From the NCBI GenBank assembly GCA_031550525.1, contig JAVBON010000002.1, positions 301,303-365,302 of the forward strand: a DNA stretch of 64,000 bases, written 5' to 3'. Positions 35,545-44,260 of the stretch are shown in pieces. The notes under the pieces are model-generated. The model was not told where the DNA came from, did no database searches, and was given only the letters and a program-made list of their open reading frames with translations. The translations under genes were made by a program, and so were the position numbers. The stretch is from WRHT01 sp031550525. GTDB lineage: Bacteria; Desulfobacterota; Desulfovibrionia; Desulfovibrionales; Desulfovibrionaceae. Numbering within the stretch: the first letter of the stretch is position 1; every line of letters starts with the position of its first letter.

Positions 35545-36477
35545 CTAGTCCTCCGGCTCCAGGTTCACGCCCAGAGCGGCGGGCGCGTTGTTGCCGCGGC
35601 CAAGTATGGATGAAAAGAACAATACCGCAAGGGTGAGCACGTAGGGCAGCATATCCAGAATTGAGGAAGGCAGGGCCAGCCCCATGGCTTGCAGACGCAT
35701 CTGAAAAGCCACGATAAAGCCGAAAAGGTATGCCCCCAGCATGGCCCTGCCAGGCCGCCAGAAGGCGAAAATAACCAGGGCCACGGCAATCCAGCCGCGC
35801 CCGGCCGAGAGGTTGTTGGTCCAGATATGCATGGATACCAGCGAAAGATAGGCCCCACCCATGCCCACTATAAAACCGCCCAGCATAATGGCGGCCCAGC
35901 GCAAGCGCAAGGGAGAAAGCCCGGCGGAGCGCACAGCCGATGGGTTTTCGCCAACCGCCCGCAGGGCCAGACCGAAACGGGTGCGCATAAGCGCAAACCA
36001 CAGCCCAACGGCCAAAGCGTAAGAAATATATACTAGCGCGTCTTGCTGAAAAAACACCGGGCCAAGCGCCGGTACGGCCGAAAGCAGCGGGAAATCCACC
36101 TGCGTAAAACCGGTAGTAATCTTGCCTATATACGGCGTGCCAAGGTAATTGGCCAAGCCCACCCCGAAAATAGTCAAAGCCAGGCCGGAAACCACCTGGC
36201 TGCCCTGAAAAAACATGGTTATAAAGCCGTGCAGGCAGCAAAGCAGCATGGAGGCCAAAGCGCCGCAGCCAAGCCCCACCCAGGGGCTGCCGGTAAAATA
36301 AATGCCCAGAAAAGCGGCCAGCGCGCCCACCATCATCATGCCCTCAACCCCAAGGTTGAGTATGCCTGCCCTTTCCATGACAATTTCGCCCAAAGTGCCG
36401 TAAAGTATGGGCGTGCCATACTGCACGGCAGCGGCGAGTATTGAAATGAGCAGCAAATAATATGAACCTGTTTCCAT
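35545..36477 (-). CDS. ABC transporter permease, nucleoside/BMP type
   Basis: A 310-aa membrane protein with eight or more hydrophobic helices and the BPD_transp_2 pattern (GILNLGVEGMMMVGALAAFLGIYFTGSPWVGLGCG, GLALTIFGVGLANYLG, RAVGENPSAVRSAGLSPLRLRWAAIMLGGFIVGMGGAYLS). It pairs with the permease upstream, as in YufP/YufQ-type nucleoside transporters. The gap of 3 bp to that gene and 1 bp to the ATPase indicates one mRNA. Confidence 0.93.
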   Translation of the reverse strand: METGSYYLLLISILAAAVQYGTPILYGTLGEIVMERAGILNLGVEGMMMVGALAAFLGIYFTGSPWVGLGCGALASMLLCCLHGFITMFFQGSQVVSGLALTIFGVGLANYLGTPYIGKITTGFTQVDFPLLSAVPALGPVFFQQDALVYISYALAVGLWFALMRTRFGLALRAVGENPSAVRSAGLSPLRLRWAAIMLGGFIVGMGGAYLSLVSMHIWTNNLSAGRGWIAVALVIFAFWRPGRAMLGAYLFGFIVAFQMRLQAMGLALPSSILDMLPYVLTLAVLFFSSILGRGNNAPAALGVNLEPED

Positions 36478-36480
36478 GGC

Positions 36481-37563
36481 TTAGGCCTCTTGCGCCCGTT
36501 TTTTGCGTTTAAGCACATATTCGTCAAAAAACTGCCCGGCCAGCACAGTGAGCAGAATAAATCCTTCCAGTGTGGAGGCAAATGATTCCGACACCTGCAA
36601 CTCTATTTGCAGGTTTTCCACCCCCACCCGCAGCCCGGCCAGAATGAGCGAGAAAAACAGTATGCGCGTGGTGCGCAGCCGGGCCAGCCAGGCCACCACC
36701 ACGGCGGTAAAGCCATAACCCAGTGGCACAAACGGATCTATGCGGTAAATGCCCGATGCGCTCTCCTGAATGCCAGCTATACCCGCCAAAGCGCCGCACA
36801 TGAACATAACCAGAAAGACCAGCCGGTTGTAAGGCATGCCCGCGTAACGCGCGGCCTTTGCATTGGCCCCGGCGGCCTCCAACTCATAGCCCAGTTTGGT
36901 CTTTTTGAGCAAAAAGGCCACCAGCAAGCCTGAAACAGCGCAAGTGAGCACACCCCAGTGCAAACGCCCGAGCAAATCCGGATTAATGGTTGATATGCGG
37001 GCGCTTTCGGCAAAATAGGCGCTTTCGGGCATACCCATGCCGCCGGGGTCTTTAAGGGAGCCGTAAATAAGGTGTTTTAGCAGGTGGATGCCTATGTAGT
37101 TAAGCATCAAAGTGGAGATAATCTCGTTAATACGCCAGCGCTGGCGCAGTACTGCGGCCAGCAGCGCCCAAACGCCGCCCGCAACGGCCGCGCACAAAAA
37201 CATGCCGGGCAACATTACAAAGGCCGGAAGGTCCGGAAAAGCCAATATGAAGTAAGCTCCGCCCAGCGTGCCTATTACATACTGCCCTTCCGCGCCTATG
37301 TTCCAGATTTGCAGCTTGAAGCAAAGGGCCACACCCAGCGAGCACAAAAAAATGGGTACGGCCTTGAGCAGGGTTTCTTCCAGGCTATAACGGCTGCCAA
37401 AGCCGCCTTCCAGCAGGTGGCCTATGCCAGCCAAACCGCTTTTACCCTGCACATGCAGCAGAAAAGCGCAGACCAACAGCGATATGCCGAAGGCCAGAAT
37501 AAAAACGGCAAAGGAGGCCCACTCCAAAGGCTCGGTTCTGCGCAGTACACGCCAGTGCTTCAT
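36481..37563 (-). CDS. ABC transporter permease, nucleoside/BMP type
   Basis: A 360-aa membrane protein of the same BPD_transp_2 family (FKLQIWNIGAEGQYVIGTLGGAYFIL, EIISTLMLNYIGIHLLKHLIYG, ELEAAGANAKAARYAGMPYNRLVFLVMFMCGALAGIAGIQE, GYGFTAVVVAWLARLRTT). It is the longer partner (YufP-like) of the heterodimeric channel. It is separated from the binding-protein gene by 292 bp. Confidence 0.93.
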   Translation of the reverse strand: MKHWRVLRRTEPLEWASFAVFILAFGISLLVCAFLLHVQGKSGLAGIGHLLEGGFGSRYSLEETLLKAVPIFLCSLGVALCFKLQIWNIGAEGQYVIGTLGGAYFILAFPDLPAFVMLPGMFLCAAVAGGVWALLAAVLRQRWRINEIISTLMLNYIGIHLLKHLIYGSLKDPGGMGMPESAYFAESARISTINPDLLGRLHWGVLTCAVSGLLVAFLLKKTKLGYELEAAGANAKAARYAGMPYNRLVFLVMFMCGALAGIAGIQESASGIYRIDPFVPLGYGFTAVVVAWLARLRTTRILFFSLILAGLRVGVENLQIELQVSESFASTLEGFILLTVLAGQFFDEYVLKRKKRAQEA

Positions 37564-37606
37564 GCGTAAAACGCCTCCCAGGCGCAGCAGGTTGGTAAAA
37601 ACATCA

Positions 37607-37652
37607 CCCCGGCAGTCCTCAGCCGCATTACACGGCCAGCGGCCTGCCGGGG
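37607..37652 (-). other. Intercistronic stem-loop in BMP transporter operon
   Basis: Exact 9-bp arms CCCCGGCAG and CTGCCGGGG enclose 28 nt, in the 292-bp gap between the binding-protein gene and the first permease gene. A second G/C-rich inverted repeat (GGGGG/CCCCC) lies near 37775-37805. The likely effect is more binding protein than permease. The rest of the gap shows no gene. Confidence 0.4.
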
Positions 37653-37855
37653 CGCAAAACTGACAATAAGGCCACTTACAAAGGCATGGCGGATAAAGCC
37701 AGATTCATGAGATCTGGGGGCTTGCAGCTAGTATCGTAAAAGCGCAACAGCTTTTGGCTGGGGCGCTATCTGGCAGGGGGCGCTATTTCTAACCCCCATG
37801 CCCCCGCAAAGTAAATAAAACATTAATTCTGAGCAATTCCGGCAACCTGACCAGC

Positions 37856-38920
37856 CTATTTGGGGCTGCCGATCACGCCTTCCACAAACCAGTCGAAGCT
37901 GAGCAAATCCTTGTCCGCCATGGTCTGGCCGGCGGGCACGCGCTCTTTGCCGCTCTGGTCCTTTATGGGGCCGGTAAATACCTTGTATTTGCCGTCAATT
38001 ATCTCCTGCTTGCGGGCGTCAACCCTGTCGCGCACGCTTTGGGGCACCATGTCGCCATACTTGGAAATATTGACTATGCCTGTTTCCATGCCATCCCAGA
38101 AGTTGCCGGCCTTCCACGTGCCGTTGCGCACCTTTTCAGCCACATTCACGTAAAAGGGCACCCAGTTCCACACAGCGGCCACCAGGTGGGACTTTGGAGC
38201 AAAAACGCTCATGTCGGTGTTGTAGCCGATAGAGTACACGCCCTTCTCCTGAGCTGCCTCCTGCGGGCCGGGGGAATCCTGATGCTGGGCTATTACGTCA
38301 ACGCCCATGTCCAAAAGCCCCTTGGCGGCTTCTTTTTCAGTGGCCGGGTCGTACCAGGTTTTGGTCCACACCACGCGCACCTGCGCCGCCGGGTTAACCG
38401 CACGCACGCCCAAAGTAAAAGCGTTGATGCCGCGAATCACCTCGGGGATGGGAAAAGCGGCCACATAGCCTATCTGGTTGTTTTTGGTCATCATGCCCGC
38501 AACCATGCCCGTAAGATAACGGGGCTGGTAAATACGCCCGAAATAAGCGCTGACGTTGGATGCGGTTTTGTAACCAGAGCAGTGCAAAAAGCTGGTTTTG
38601 GGGAAGTTTTTGGCCACGTTTATGGTAGGGTCCATGTAGCCGAAGCTGGTTGTGCAGATAATGTCATACCCCTTGCGGGCCATATTGGTAATAGCCCGCT
38701 CGGAGCTTGCGCCCTCCGGCACGGATTCCATTATGTAGGTGGAAATGCCAGGCATTTTATCCAGCGCCTGCCGGGCCAGATCGTGCGAGTACGACCAACC
38801 CGCGTCGCCCACGGGCGAAACATATATAAAGCCGACTTTAAGCTCTTTTTCGGCCGAAAAAGCCGCCACCGGCAAAACCAGCAGGCAGGCCAGCGTTAAA
38901 AACAATATGCGCCTGAGCAT
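37856..38920 (-). CDS. BMP-family ABC transporter substrate-binding protein
   Basis: A 354-aa periplasmic binding protein with signal peptide MLRRILFLTLACLLVLPVAAFSAE; no lipobox cysteine is seen, so it is probably free rather than lipid-anchored. BMP/PnrA-type motifs are present: KVGFIYVSPVGDAGWSYSHD, ICTTSFGYMDPTINVAKNFPKTSFLHCSGY, YFGRIYQPRYLTGMVAG and DVIAQHQDSPGPQEAAQEKGVYSIGYNTDMS. Relatives bind purine nucleosides. The start at 38920 has GGGGG before it; the frame is open 26 codons further. It follows gpt by 23 bp, which supports a purine substrate. Confidence 0.93.
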   Translation of the reverse strand: MLRRILFLTLACLLVLPVAAFSAEKELKVGFIYVSPVGDAGWSYSHDLARQALDKMPGISTYIMESVPEGASSERAITNMARKGYDIICTTSFGYMDPTINVAKNFPKTSFLHCSGYKTASNVSAYFGRIYQPRYLTGMVAGMMTKNNQIGYVAAFPIPEVIRGINAFTLGVRAVNPAAQVRVVWTKTWYDPATEKEAAKGLLDMGVDVIAQHQDSPGPQEAAQEKGVYSIGYNTDMSVFAPKSHLVAAVWNWVPFYVNVAEKVRNGTWKAGNFWDGMETGIVNISKYGDMVPQSVRDRVDARKQEIIDGKYKVFTGPIKDQSGKERVPAGQTMADKDLLSFDWFVEGVIGSPK

Positions 38921-38943
38921 AAAAACCCCCAAAGTTAAACATT

Positions 38944-39426
38944 TTATTTTTTCCCCTGTACGGCCAGCGGTTGCACGTACTGCACCTCGGAATCCCAAGG
39001 GAACAAAATCCAGGTATCCTGACTTACTTCCGTAACAAAACTGTCTACCAGCGGCTTGCCTGCGGGCTTGGCGTAAATGCAGGCAAAATGCGCCTTGGGC
39101 AGCATCTCGCGCACTATTTTAGCAGTACGGCCGGTATCCACCAGATCGTCCACAATCAGCCAGCCTTCGCCACTGCCCTCAATGCCTTTAAGCACCGTGG
39201 TTCCCTGTTGGTTCTGCCAGTCGTAGCTGGATACGCAAACGGTTTCGATCAAGTGTATGTCCAGCTCGCGGGCTATTACCGCCGCGGGCACAAGCCCGCC
39301 GCGCGTAATGGCGGCTATGCCTTTAAAAGGGCCGTGCTCCAGCAGCCGCCAAGCCAAGGCCTTGGCGTCGCGGTGCAATTGATCCCACGAGACCGGAAAG
39401 CTTTTATGGTATCTGTCCGCGCTCAT
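38944..39426 (-). CDS. gpt: Xanthine-guanine phosphoribosyltransferase-like protein
   Basis: A 160-aa type I phosphoribosyltransferase similar to E. coli Gpt. The PRPP-binding loop is WLIVDDLVDTGRTAKIVREMLP, and FKGIAAITRGGLVPAAVIARELDI is the N-terminal substrate region. It converts guanine, xanthine or hypoxanthine plus PRPP to the nucleotide. It starts 13 bp after ppiD and is followed by the BMP importer genes, so uptake and salvage are encoded together. Confidence 0.93.
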   Translation of the reverse strand: MSADRYHKSFPVSWDQLHRDAKALAWRLLEHGPFKGIAAITRGGLVPAAVIARELDIHLIETVCVSSYDWQNQQGTTVLKGIEGSGEGWLIVDDLVDTGRTAKIVREMLPKAHFACIYAKPAGKPLVDSFVTEVSQDTWILFPWDSEVQYVQPLAVQGKK

Positions 39427-39439
39427 ATTGCACCAGCCG

Positions 39440-41404
39440 CTAGTAGGGCCTCAGCAGGCTCTTGGCCTTTATTTCTATTTTGGCCTTGCTGTAAAGCTCG
39501 CCTATGAGCAGGTCAAACATGTTCTGTTTGCGCAGGTTTTCCAACTGCTGCACATACATTTCCGAAAGCTGCTTCCAGTCGTTTTCATCCACCGGCAACG
39601 ACTCATTAACCCTTAGCAGCAGAGTATGCGCCGAGCCAGGCTCGGCGCCGGTCGCGGGCTGGGCCATGGGGGTCTGGTTGGGATTGCTTTTGACATTGTA
39701 ATGAGCGGGCAGCCACTTGCCCAACGGGGCCAGATAAATGGCCTTGGTAAGGGCTTCGTTTGGCTCGAACAGCACAATGCCCGTAAAGCGCGTGGCGTTG
39801 GCCTGGGCCGTTTTTCCGGAAAGCTTGGCCGGTATTTTGCCGCCGTTGGCCTCAATTTCTTTAAGAGCGGCATCAGCATCGGCCTCGGCCAGTTTTTGGG
39901 CGCCTTCCAGCTTTATGGCCTCAACCACGTCTCCGCGCAGGTCATCAAGCTGGGGAATATAAGTGGGCACATACTGCTTGAGGCGCAGCACAACAAAACC
40001 GCCGCCATATTCCACCGGCGTGGGGAACATTGTGCCGCTTTGCATTTTATCAACGCCGTCAAAAAGATTTTCCGGCAGTTCCAAAAGGGAGGTTATGGAA
40101 GAAGGCGACATCAGGCCTGTATCCATAATCTTTACTTTATAGCCGGAGGCAAGGTTTTCGAGAGTGGAGCCGGTAATAATGCCGTCTTCAACGCTTGCCA
40201 TGGCCGAGGGCAAATTGCGCAGGGCCGCGCTTTCGGTAAGCTGGGCAGTGATGGATTCTTCCACCTCGCCAAAGGGGCGCGGCGCTTCCGGCTTGAGCTC
40301 AATTAGCTCTATGACGTGAAAACCGTAATAGCTGCGCACAGGCTCGCTTATTTCGCCAGGCTTGAGGGCAAGGGCGGCGGCCTCGTAACTTGGCTCGAAC
40401 TGGCCCTTGAAGGCCCAGCCCAATTCTCCGCCGTTATCCTTGCTGGAAGGATCTTCGGAATACTTTTTGGCTACCTCGGCAAAGCTTTTGCCCGCCTTAA
40501 GCTCGGCACGTGCCGCATCGGCCTTTTTGCGGGCTTCAAGCACCGCTTCTTCCTGCACGTCCATAGCCAAGGGCACGCGCACCAGAATATGGCGGGTCAG
40601 GAATCCCTCGGGCTGCATAAAGCTGGATATGTTGTCGTTGTAATATTTTTTAACGTCTTCGGCGCTTACCGGAGTAATACCTGCCAGGGCCTTGGTATCG
40701 AAATTAAGGTATTCCACGTCAACCTTGTCGGGAATGCGCCAATCTTCCTTATGCTCGCTGTAGTAGGTGATTATTTCCGCTTCAGACGGGTTGACCTTGT
40801 CCATGTAGCTTGCATGGTCGAAAGAGAGATATTCCACCACGCGGCGCTCCATTTCAAAATCCAGAGCGCGGCGGGCTTCTTCCGGCGTAACCTTTATGGA
40901 ACTGCCAAGGTAATCTTGCAATTTGTTCATAAGCAGGTCGTCGCTGAACATTTCTTCAAACTTGCCGGTGGTCACACCCTGCATTCTGATAAAATCCTGA
41001 TATACCGTTTCGTTAAACTTGCCCGTGGCATCCTGAAACAACGGCACGCCGCGCACGGCAACGGAAAACTCGGTGTTGGAAATGCCCAGGCCAAGGCGTT
41101 CCGCCTCTTGCCGGAGCAGTGCTTTGCTGATCATGCGGTTTAAAACAAGCTGGGCAAAGGCCTCCTGCTCCGTCTCGCCGGTAAGGTTAAAGTCCGGGTT
41201 GGCCTGCCGGATTCTGCGCGCCTCCATTTCGTACTCTTGGCCCAAATCGGCACGGTAGATGTTGTCGCCGTTCACCGTGGCTATTACATCCACCGAGTCG
41301 CTTTTCATGGAAGTAGCGCCCCAGAACACAAAGCTGAGTATGATAAGCCCGAAAATTACTTTAACCGCCCAGGATTGGGAATTACGCCTGATTACGTCCA
41401 GCAT
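39440..41404 (-). CDS. ppiD: PpiD-like periplasmic peptidyl-prolyl isomerase
   Basis: A 654-aa membrane-anchored chaperone: an N-terminal signal anchor (WAVKVIFGLIILSFVFWGATS), a SurA-N-like chaperone domain with the typical 'ATVNGDNIYRADLGQEYE...LNRMISKALLRQEAERLGL', and a parvulin rotamase domain (GFLTRHILVRV ... YSEDPSSKDNGGELGWAFKGQFEPSYEAAALALKPGEISEPVRSYYGFHVIELIE), followed by a long C-terminal region. It helps exported proteins fold at the SecYEG exit. The start at 41404 has AGGAGCAGACAT before it; the frame is open 29 codons more. It heads the ppiD-gpt-BMP operon. Confidence 0.93.
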   Translation of the reverse strand: MLDVIRRNSQSWAVKVIFGLIILSFVFWGATSMKSDSVDVIATVNGDNIYRADLGQEYEMEARRIRQANPDFNLTGETEQEAFAQLVLNRMISKALLRQEAERLGLGISNTEFSVAVRGVPLFQDATGKFNETVYQDFIRMQGVTTGKFEEMFSDDLLMNKLQDYLGSSIKVTPEEARRALDFEMERRVVEYLSFDHASYMDKVNPSEAEIITYYSEHKEDWRIPDKVDVEYLNFDTKALAGITPVSAEDVKKYYNDNISSFMQPEGFLTRHILVRVPLAMDVQEEAVLEARKKADAARAELKAGKSFAEVAKKYSEDPSSKDNGGELGWAFKGQFEPSYEAAALALKPGEISEPVRSYYGFHVIELIELKPEAPRPFGEVEESITAQLTESAALRNLPSAMASVEDGIITGSTLENLASGYKVKIMDTGLMSPSSITSLLELPENLFDGVDKMQSGTMFPTPVEYGGGFVVLRLKQYVPTYIPQLDDLRGDVVEAIKLEGAQKLAEADADAALKEIEANGGKIPAKLSGKTAQANATRFTGIVLFEPNEALTKAIYLAPLGKWLPAHYNVKSNPNQTPMAQPATGAEPGSAHTLLLRVNESLPVDENDWKQLSEMYVQQLENLRKQNMFDLLIGELYSKAKIEIKAKSLLRPY

Positions 41405-41749
41405 ATGTCTGCTCCTGATAGAGAAATTTGCTTGTAAAGAAAGGATTAATAAACAAAAAAACAGATTTAATAAAGGGCCGGGCTGGGCCAAAAAGTGAAG
41501 AAAAACACGGTAAACCGGCTTTATATCTGAATAATACTGAATCAGACAAAATTTTGAAAATATGCCGGTATAACAGACTAAGCAAATGCAGCCTGCAAAT
41601 TAGCGTAAAAACCTGTTGCTGTTCAAACGGTATGTGGAAGCTGCCACCCTTTTGGAACAGGGGAAGTTGCCGCGCTTTTGGAGCAGTGAAAAGAATTGCA
41701 AAAAAGCATGGCCTGATTCAGATAAAAAAGAGGAGGAGACACTGTGCCT
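41405..41749. other. Intergenic region upstream of ppiD
   Basis: About 345 bp between the ppiD start and the stop of the sigma-54 activator gene. It should hold the ppiD operon promoter. No gene or strong hairpin was seen; a short plus-strand frame here has no family resemblance. Confidence 0.4.
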
Positions 41750-43252
41750 TTAAGGATTCGAATCTATCGGGCGGCCTTGCTCGCGGTATTCGTTAAGCTT
41801 GTTGCGCAGGGTGCGCACGGATATGCCCAAAAGCTCGGCGGCCTGTGTGCGGTTGCCTTGGGTTTGATCCAGTCCTTTTATAATCATCAGGCGTTCCATT
41901 TCGTGCAGGGGTATTACCGCCCCGCCAAATTGCCCGCTGCCCGCGCCGGCAGAGGCAAGCGCGGCCTCATCCGCCACATTGCCAAGCACAGCGCCGCTGG
42001 CCAAAGCGGTGCCCACGGCCTCAATGGCTTCTCCTTCCGTCTCGCCGCCAAAACCGGGGTCGCCTTCAAACAAGGGCCAAGCGTCCGGATCCAGCAAAAA
42101 GTGGGCGGAGGTTATGGGCTGGCCGCCGCTTAAAAGCACGGCGCGCTCCATAAGGTTTTGCAACTCGCGCACATTGCCCGGCCACTGGTAGGTGAGCAGC
42201 CAGTTTCTGGCTTCTTCCGACAAAACGGCGGGCGACAGCTTGTATTCGTTGATATACAGGTTGATAAAAAAGGAGGCCAGCAGCAGCACGTCGTCGCCGC
42301 GCTCTTTTAGTGAAGGCAGGCGCAGTGGTATGACGTTGAGGCGAAAGTAAAGGTCTTGCCGGAACTTGCCTTCTTTCACCCAATCTTCCAGGTTGCGGTT
42401 GGTGGTGGCAAGCACGCGCACGTCGACATTAACTGTTTCAGTGCCGCCCACGCGGTCGATCTGGCTTTCTTGCAAGGCGCGCAAAAGCTTGGCCTGCAAC
42501 GAAAGCTCCATCTCGGAAATTTCGTCCAGCAGCAGTGTGCCGCCGCTAGCCAGCTCAAATTTGCCCAGCTTACGGGTAATGGCGCCGGTAAAAGCGCCTT
42601 TTTCGTGGCCGAACAGCTCGCTTTCAAGCAAATGCTCGGGCAGAGCCGCGCAGTTCACGGCTATAAAAGGTCCGGTCGCGCGGTCGCTGCTGGCGTGCAG
42701 AAAACGCGAGAACATTTCCTTACCCGTGCCGGATTCGCCGGAAATAAGCACCGTGGCTTTTGAACGGGCAACCTGCCGGGCCAGCGCCAGCACCCTTTGC
42801 AGGGCCGGGTGCTGCCCGATTATGCGGAAAGCGGCGGAAGAATCCTGCTTTTTGCTCTCCAGCCCCAGAGTAGAATTTGGCGGCACAGGCGCGCTTTCTT
42901 TACGCGCGGGCAAAAGAGCGGCTATTTTATCGCAAAGCAGCGGCTCCAGCCAATAATCTTTGGCGCCAAGTTCCATAAGGCGGCGGGCCTCGTCGGCGTT
43001 GCCTTTGTCTGAAAACACCACCACCGGCGGAAAAGAAGGGTCTTCCAGCCCGACACTCAGCAAATCCTCCACGCGGTAGCCGGGCAGAAAAGGACGCGAC
43101 AAAATAAGACCCGGTGGGGTCTTCCGGATAAAAGCGGAGGCGCCCTTAAGGTTTTCGGCTATGCCCACTTCAAATCCGGCATCGCGCAATTCAGGAAATA
43201 TGCGGGTGACAGCCTGCGTGGGAGCGATAAATAGTACTCGGCGTACGGACAT
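41750..43252 (-). CDS. Sigma-54-dependent activator with degenerate receiver (FlbD/FlrC-like)
   Basis: A 500-aa protein with an N-terminal receiver-like domain (1-120), an AAA+ domain (Walker A GESGTGKEMF, intact GAFTGA loop in HEKGAFTGAITRKLG, Walker B GTLLLDEISEM, NVRELQN) and a C-terminal Fis HTH (GNRTQAAELLGISVRTLRNKLNEYREQG). The receiver lacks every phosphorylation residue: the acidic pair is IAPTQ, the Asp site is LILSRPFLPG (Arg53) and the switch Lys is WLEP. The HTH phrase is typical of flagellar activators FlbD/FlrC. It is probably not controlled by phosphorylation. No flagellar gene is in the window, so the regulon is unknown. Confidence 0.88.
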   Translation of the reverse strand: MSVRRVLFIAPTQAVTRIFPELRDAGFEVGIAENLKGASAFIRKTPPGLILSRPFLPGYRVEDLLSVGLEDPSFPPVVVFSDKGNADEARRLMELGAKDYWLEPLLCDKIAALLPARKESAPVPPNSTLGLESKKQDSSAAFRIIGQHPALQRVLALARQVARSKATVLISGESGTGKEMFSRFLHASSDRATGPFIAVNCAALPEHLLESELFGHEKGAFTGAITRKLGKFELASGGTLLLDEISEMELSLQAKLLRALQESQIDRVGGTETVNVDVRVLATTNRNLEDWVKEGKFRQDLYFRLNVIPLRLPSLKERGDDVLLLASFFINLYINEYKLSPAVLSEEARNWLLTYQWPGNVRELQNLMERAVLLSGGQPITSAHFLLDPDAWPLFEGDPGFGGETEGEAIEAVGTALASGAVLGNVADEAALASAGAGSGQFGGAVIPLHEMERLMIIKGLDQTQGNRTQAAELLGISVRTLRNKLNEYREQGRPIDSNP

Positions 43253-43486
43253 GCCAACCTAATTACATGCTAGCAAGAACTTTATCAATAGCAGTGATGT
43301 AAGGTATTTGCCAAAAAAGCAAAAAATACCCCGAAAATACTATTTTTTTTCAAAATTTGCATCCTGCGGCGCATCACGGCTTGCATGGCCGGGCCGCTCA
43401 AGGTAATATGCAATATGCATGGATGAAGCCGGATTTACAAGCCCAGCCTTCATCCATACAGTGTATTTTTTTTAAAGGATACCAGC

Positions 43487-44260
43487 GTGGACATATTATG
43501 CATACTGCAACAGGTTCAATCCGGCTCCCTAAGCCCGCAAGAGGCGGCGGAGAGCATTAAGATATCGCCTTTTAAAGAGCTGGCGGACGGCCTTACTCTG
43601 GATACGCACAGGGCGTTGCGCACCGGCCAGGGCGAATGCGTGCTGGCCGCCAATAAAACGCCGAGCCGCCTCTTGGCGGCAGTGCGCGGGCTGGCCGGAG
43701 ACGATAGCCAAACCCCTGTGCTGGCCACAAGGGTCGGGCCGGAGCAAGGCAGTATGCTGGCAAAGGCTTTTCCCACCGGAGAATACAACCCGGAGGCGGG
43801 GCTGTTCAGCCTTAACCGCCCCTTAAACCTTACCCCGCCGTGGCCGCGCGGCGGAGACCTTATTATAATAACCGCCGGGTCATCCGACATGCGCGTGGCG
43901 CTGGAGGCCTTGGGCACTGCCCGTTTTTACGGCGTCAGCGCGGGGCTTGCCGCCGACATAGGCGTGGCCGGTCTGCACCGTATAACCCCGTGGCTGGAGG
44001 CTTTTTCCAAAGCCAAAGTACTCATGGTCATAGCCGGAATGGAAGGCGCGCTGCCCAGCGTTATAGCCGGGCTCACCTGCAAGCCGGTGCTGGCCGTGCC
44101 GGTTTCGGTGGGCTATGGGGTAAGCGCCGGTGGGTATGCCGCGCTGGCTGGCATGCTGTCATCCTGCGCGCCGGGCATAAGCGTGTTTAACATCGATAAC
44201 GGCTACGGGGCGGCCGTATTTGCCCGCCGTTTGCTGGATTCGTTCGAGGCAGGGGCATGA
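43487..44260 (+). CDS. larB: Nickel-pincer cofactor biosynthesis protein LarB
   Basis: A 257-aa LarB, the NaAD carboxylase/hydrolase of the first step of nickel-pincer nucleotide (Ni-PNP) synthesis, the cofactor of lactate racemase. The PurE-like C-terminal half is clear: IITAGSSDMRVALEAL, DIGVAGLHRI, VLMVIAGMEGALPSVIAGL, VPVSVGYGVSAGGYAALAGMLSSCAPGISVFNIDNGYGAA. The start is a GTG with AAAGGAT upstream. The stop overlaps the start of the CobD-like gene (ATGA), so the two are translationally coupled. LarC, LarE and LarA are not in this window. Confidence 0.93.
   Translation: MDILCILQQVQSGSLSPQEAAESIKISPFKELADGLTLDTHRALRTGQGECVLAANKTPSRLLAAVRGLAGDDSQTPVLATRVGPEQGSMLAKAFPTGEYNPEAGLFSLNRPLNLTPPWPRGGDLIIITAGSSDMRVALEALGTARFYGVSAGLAADIGVAGLHRITPWLEAFSKAKVLMVIAGMEGALPSVIAGLTCKPVLAVPVSVGYGVSAGGYAALAGMLSSCAPGISVFNIDNGYGAAVFARRLLDSFEAGA

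Noticed and set aside
39427..41749. Purine riboswitch upstream of gpt/BMP genes
   Set aside because: gpt starts 13 bp after ppiD and no conserved aptamer-like structure was seen upstream of ppiD.
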